DNA from: Eubacteriales bacterium
GTDB taxonomy: Bacteria > Bacillota > Clostridia > JANYKE01
DNA: 5,476 bases
Assembly (NCBI GenBank): GCA_025361685.1
Contig: JANYKE010000076.1
Location: 1 to 5,476, forward strand
Direction: 5' to 3'
This document shows positions 4,744 to 5,476 of the stretch, in pieces (within the stretch, counting starts at the first letter, position 1; each line of letters begins with the position of its first letter). The notes beneath the pieces were generated by a model. The model had not been told where the DNA came from and did no database searches. It saw only the letters and a program-made list of their open reading frames with translations. The translations under genes and the position numbers were made by a program.

Positions 4744-5476
4744 GGTTGCTGATTACATTGCTAAATACTTGGTTGAACAAGGAATATGCGATGCGTTTAG
4801 CGTAACGGGCGGTGGCGCAATGCATCTCAACGATGCATTCGGGCACGAGCCCGGCCTGCACGTCACATACAACCATCACGAGCAGGCCTGCGCCATCGCC
4901 GCTGAAGCTTACGCGCGCATAAACAACCGTCTGGCTCTCGTCTGTGTAACAACCGGTCCGGGTGGAACCAACGCTATTACCGGTGTTGCCGGCGGCTGGC
5001 TCGACTCAATACCAATGCTAATAATAAGTGGTCAGGTTCGATATGATACAACCGCACGCGGAATGGGTGTTCCAATTCGTGCCGGCGGCGACCAGGAATT
5101 TGACATAATAAGATCTATAGACTGCATGACCAAATTTAGTGAGATGTTGATTGATCCATTAAGAGTCAAGTACTGTCTTGACAAAGCACTATATCTTTCA
5201 CAGACAGGGCGTCCGGGACCATGCTGGATCGATGTACCTCTTGATATACAAGGTTCAATTTTTGAAACAGACGAGCTGATAGAATTTAATCCGGCAAGTG
5301 TTGATACAAAAGATCCGCGCACAGCAATACCGGAACCGGTATCTCAGGATACAATAGACAAAGTGCTGGAAGAAATTGCAAAAGCCGAAAGGCCGGTACT
5401 CTATGCCGGCAACGGAATCAGAATCGCCAAAGCATATCACGATTTTTGGGACGCAATCAAAAAACTAAACATACCC
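4733..5476 (+). CDS. ThDP-dependent acetolactate-synthase-like enzyme (partial; YerE-type role proposed)
   Basis: The frame is open from ATG 4733 to the right edge, giving 248 residues of a protein that should be about 550-600 long. The N-terminal pyrimidine-binding domain (about 1-170) is clear: VADYIAKYLVEQG at 5-17, VTGGGAMHLNDAFG at 24-37 in place of the usual xGxPGG loop, the catalytic Glu50 in NHHEQACAIAAEAYAR, VTTGPGGTNAITGVAGG at 72-88, DSIPMLIISGQV at 91-102, GDQEFDI at 119-125 and RPGPCWIDVPLDIQ at 160-173. The central domain begins near 203, with RPVLYAGNGIR at 220-230. The catalytic C-terminal ThDP/Mg domain is outside. Members condense pyruvate-derived acetyl or hydroxyethyl units with ketones or aldehydes. 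Next to ddhC the best-fitting known role is that of YerE, the ThDP flavoenzyme that attaches a two-carbon unit to C4 of CDP-3,6-dideoxy-4-ketoglucose. A biosynthetic acetolactate synthase or another ThDP lyase remains possible. It overlaps gtrA by 11 nt in a different frame. Codons 31-60 are unusually GC-rich at position three. Confidence 0.92.
   Translation, partial: MKIKVADYIAKYLVEQGICDAFSVTGGGAMHLNDAFGHEPGLHVTYNHHEQACAIAAEAYARINNRLALVCVTTGPGGTNAITGVAGGWLDSIPMLIISGQVRYDTTARGMGVPIRAGGDQEFDIIRSIDCMTKFSEMLIDPLRVKYCLDKALYLSQTGRPGPCWIDVPLDIQGSIFETDELIEFNPASVDTKDPRTAIPEPVSQDTIDKVLEEIAKAERPVLYAGNGIRIAKAYHDFWDAIKKLNIP

Noticed and set aside
5032..5440. Antisense open frames at the right end
   Set aside because: The + strand here encodes clear ThDP-enzyme motifs through the edge of the window.

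Overview
The window reads as a stretch of a surface-polysaccharide / nucleotide-sugar gene cluster, with every supported gene on the + strand. Moderately low GC, purine-rich Shine-Dalgarno sites before most starts (GGAGGG, GGAGGAAG, GAGGAGAG, AAGGGG), two GTG starts and the style of the proteins suggest a Firmicute of the Clostridia (Lachnospiraceae-like). That placement is an inference from style, because no taxonomic marker is present.

Layout: (1) positions 2-91, probable C-terminal tail of an upstream gene, ending inside a perfect 9-bp inverted repeat; (2) 135-1319, a 394-residue cytoplasmic protein that looks like an alpha/alpha-toroid (six-hairpin-glycosidase-like) carbohydrate enzyme of unknown specificity; (3) 1384-2802, a complete pyruvate kinase preceded by a perfect 16-nt tandem duplication that carries the ribosome-binding sequence; (4) 2877-4259, a clear CDP-4-dehydro-6-deoxyglucose 3-dehydrase (E1, DdhC/RfbH) with the diagnostic His in place of the PLP Lys and the Cys set for a [2Fe-2S] cluster; (5) 4264-4743, a small four-helix GtrA-family membrane protein; (6) 4733 to the right edge, the first 248 residues of a thiamine-diphosphate enzyme of the acetolactate synthase type, overlapping gtrA by 11 nt.

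How they may work together: DdhC performs the C3 deoxygenation of CDP-4-keto-6-deoxyglucose. A ThDP/pyruvate enzyme next to DdhC is the arrangement expected for yersiniose-type branched 3,6-dideoxyhexoses, where YerE adds a two-carbon acetyl unit from pyruvate to C4 of the CDP-3,6-dideoxy-4-ketohexose. A pyruvate kinase in the same gene row could supply that pyruvate. GtrA-family proteins are linked to moving polyprenyl-phosphate-linked sugars across the membrane. The most interesting hypothesis is therefore a Gram-positive branched 3,6-dideoxysugar cassette with its own pyruvate source. The cytidylyltransferase (DdhA/RfbF), 4,6-dehydratase (DdhB/RfbG), E3 reductase (DdhD) and final ketoreductase (YerF-like) that this needs are not in the window, so the pathway remains an inference.

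There is no RNA gene, CRISPR array, insertion sequence or convincing intrinsic terminator, and no gene-free stretch over 300 bases.
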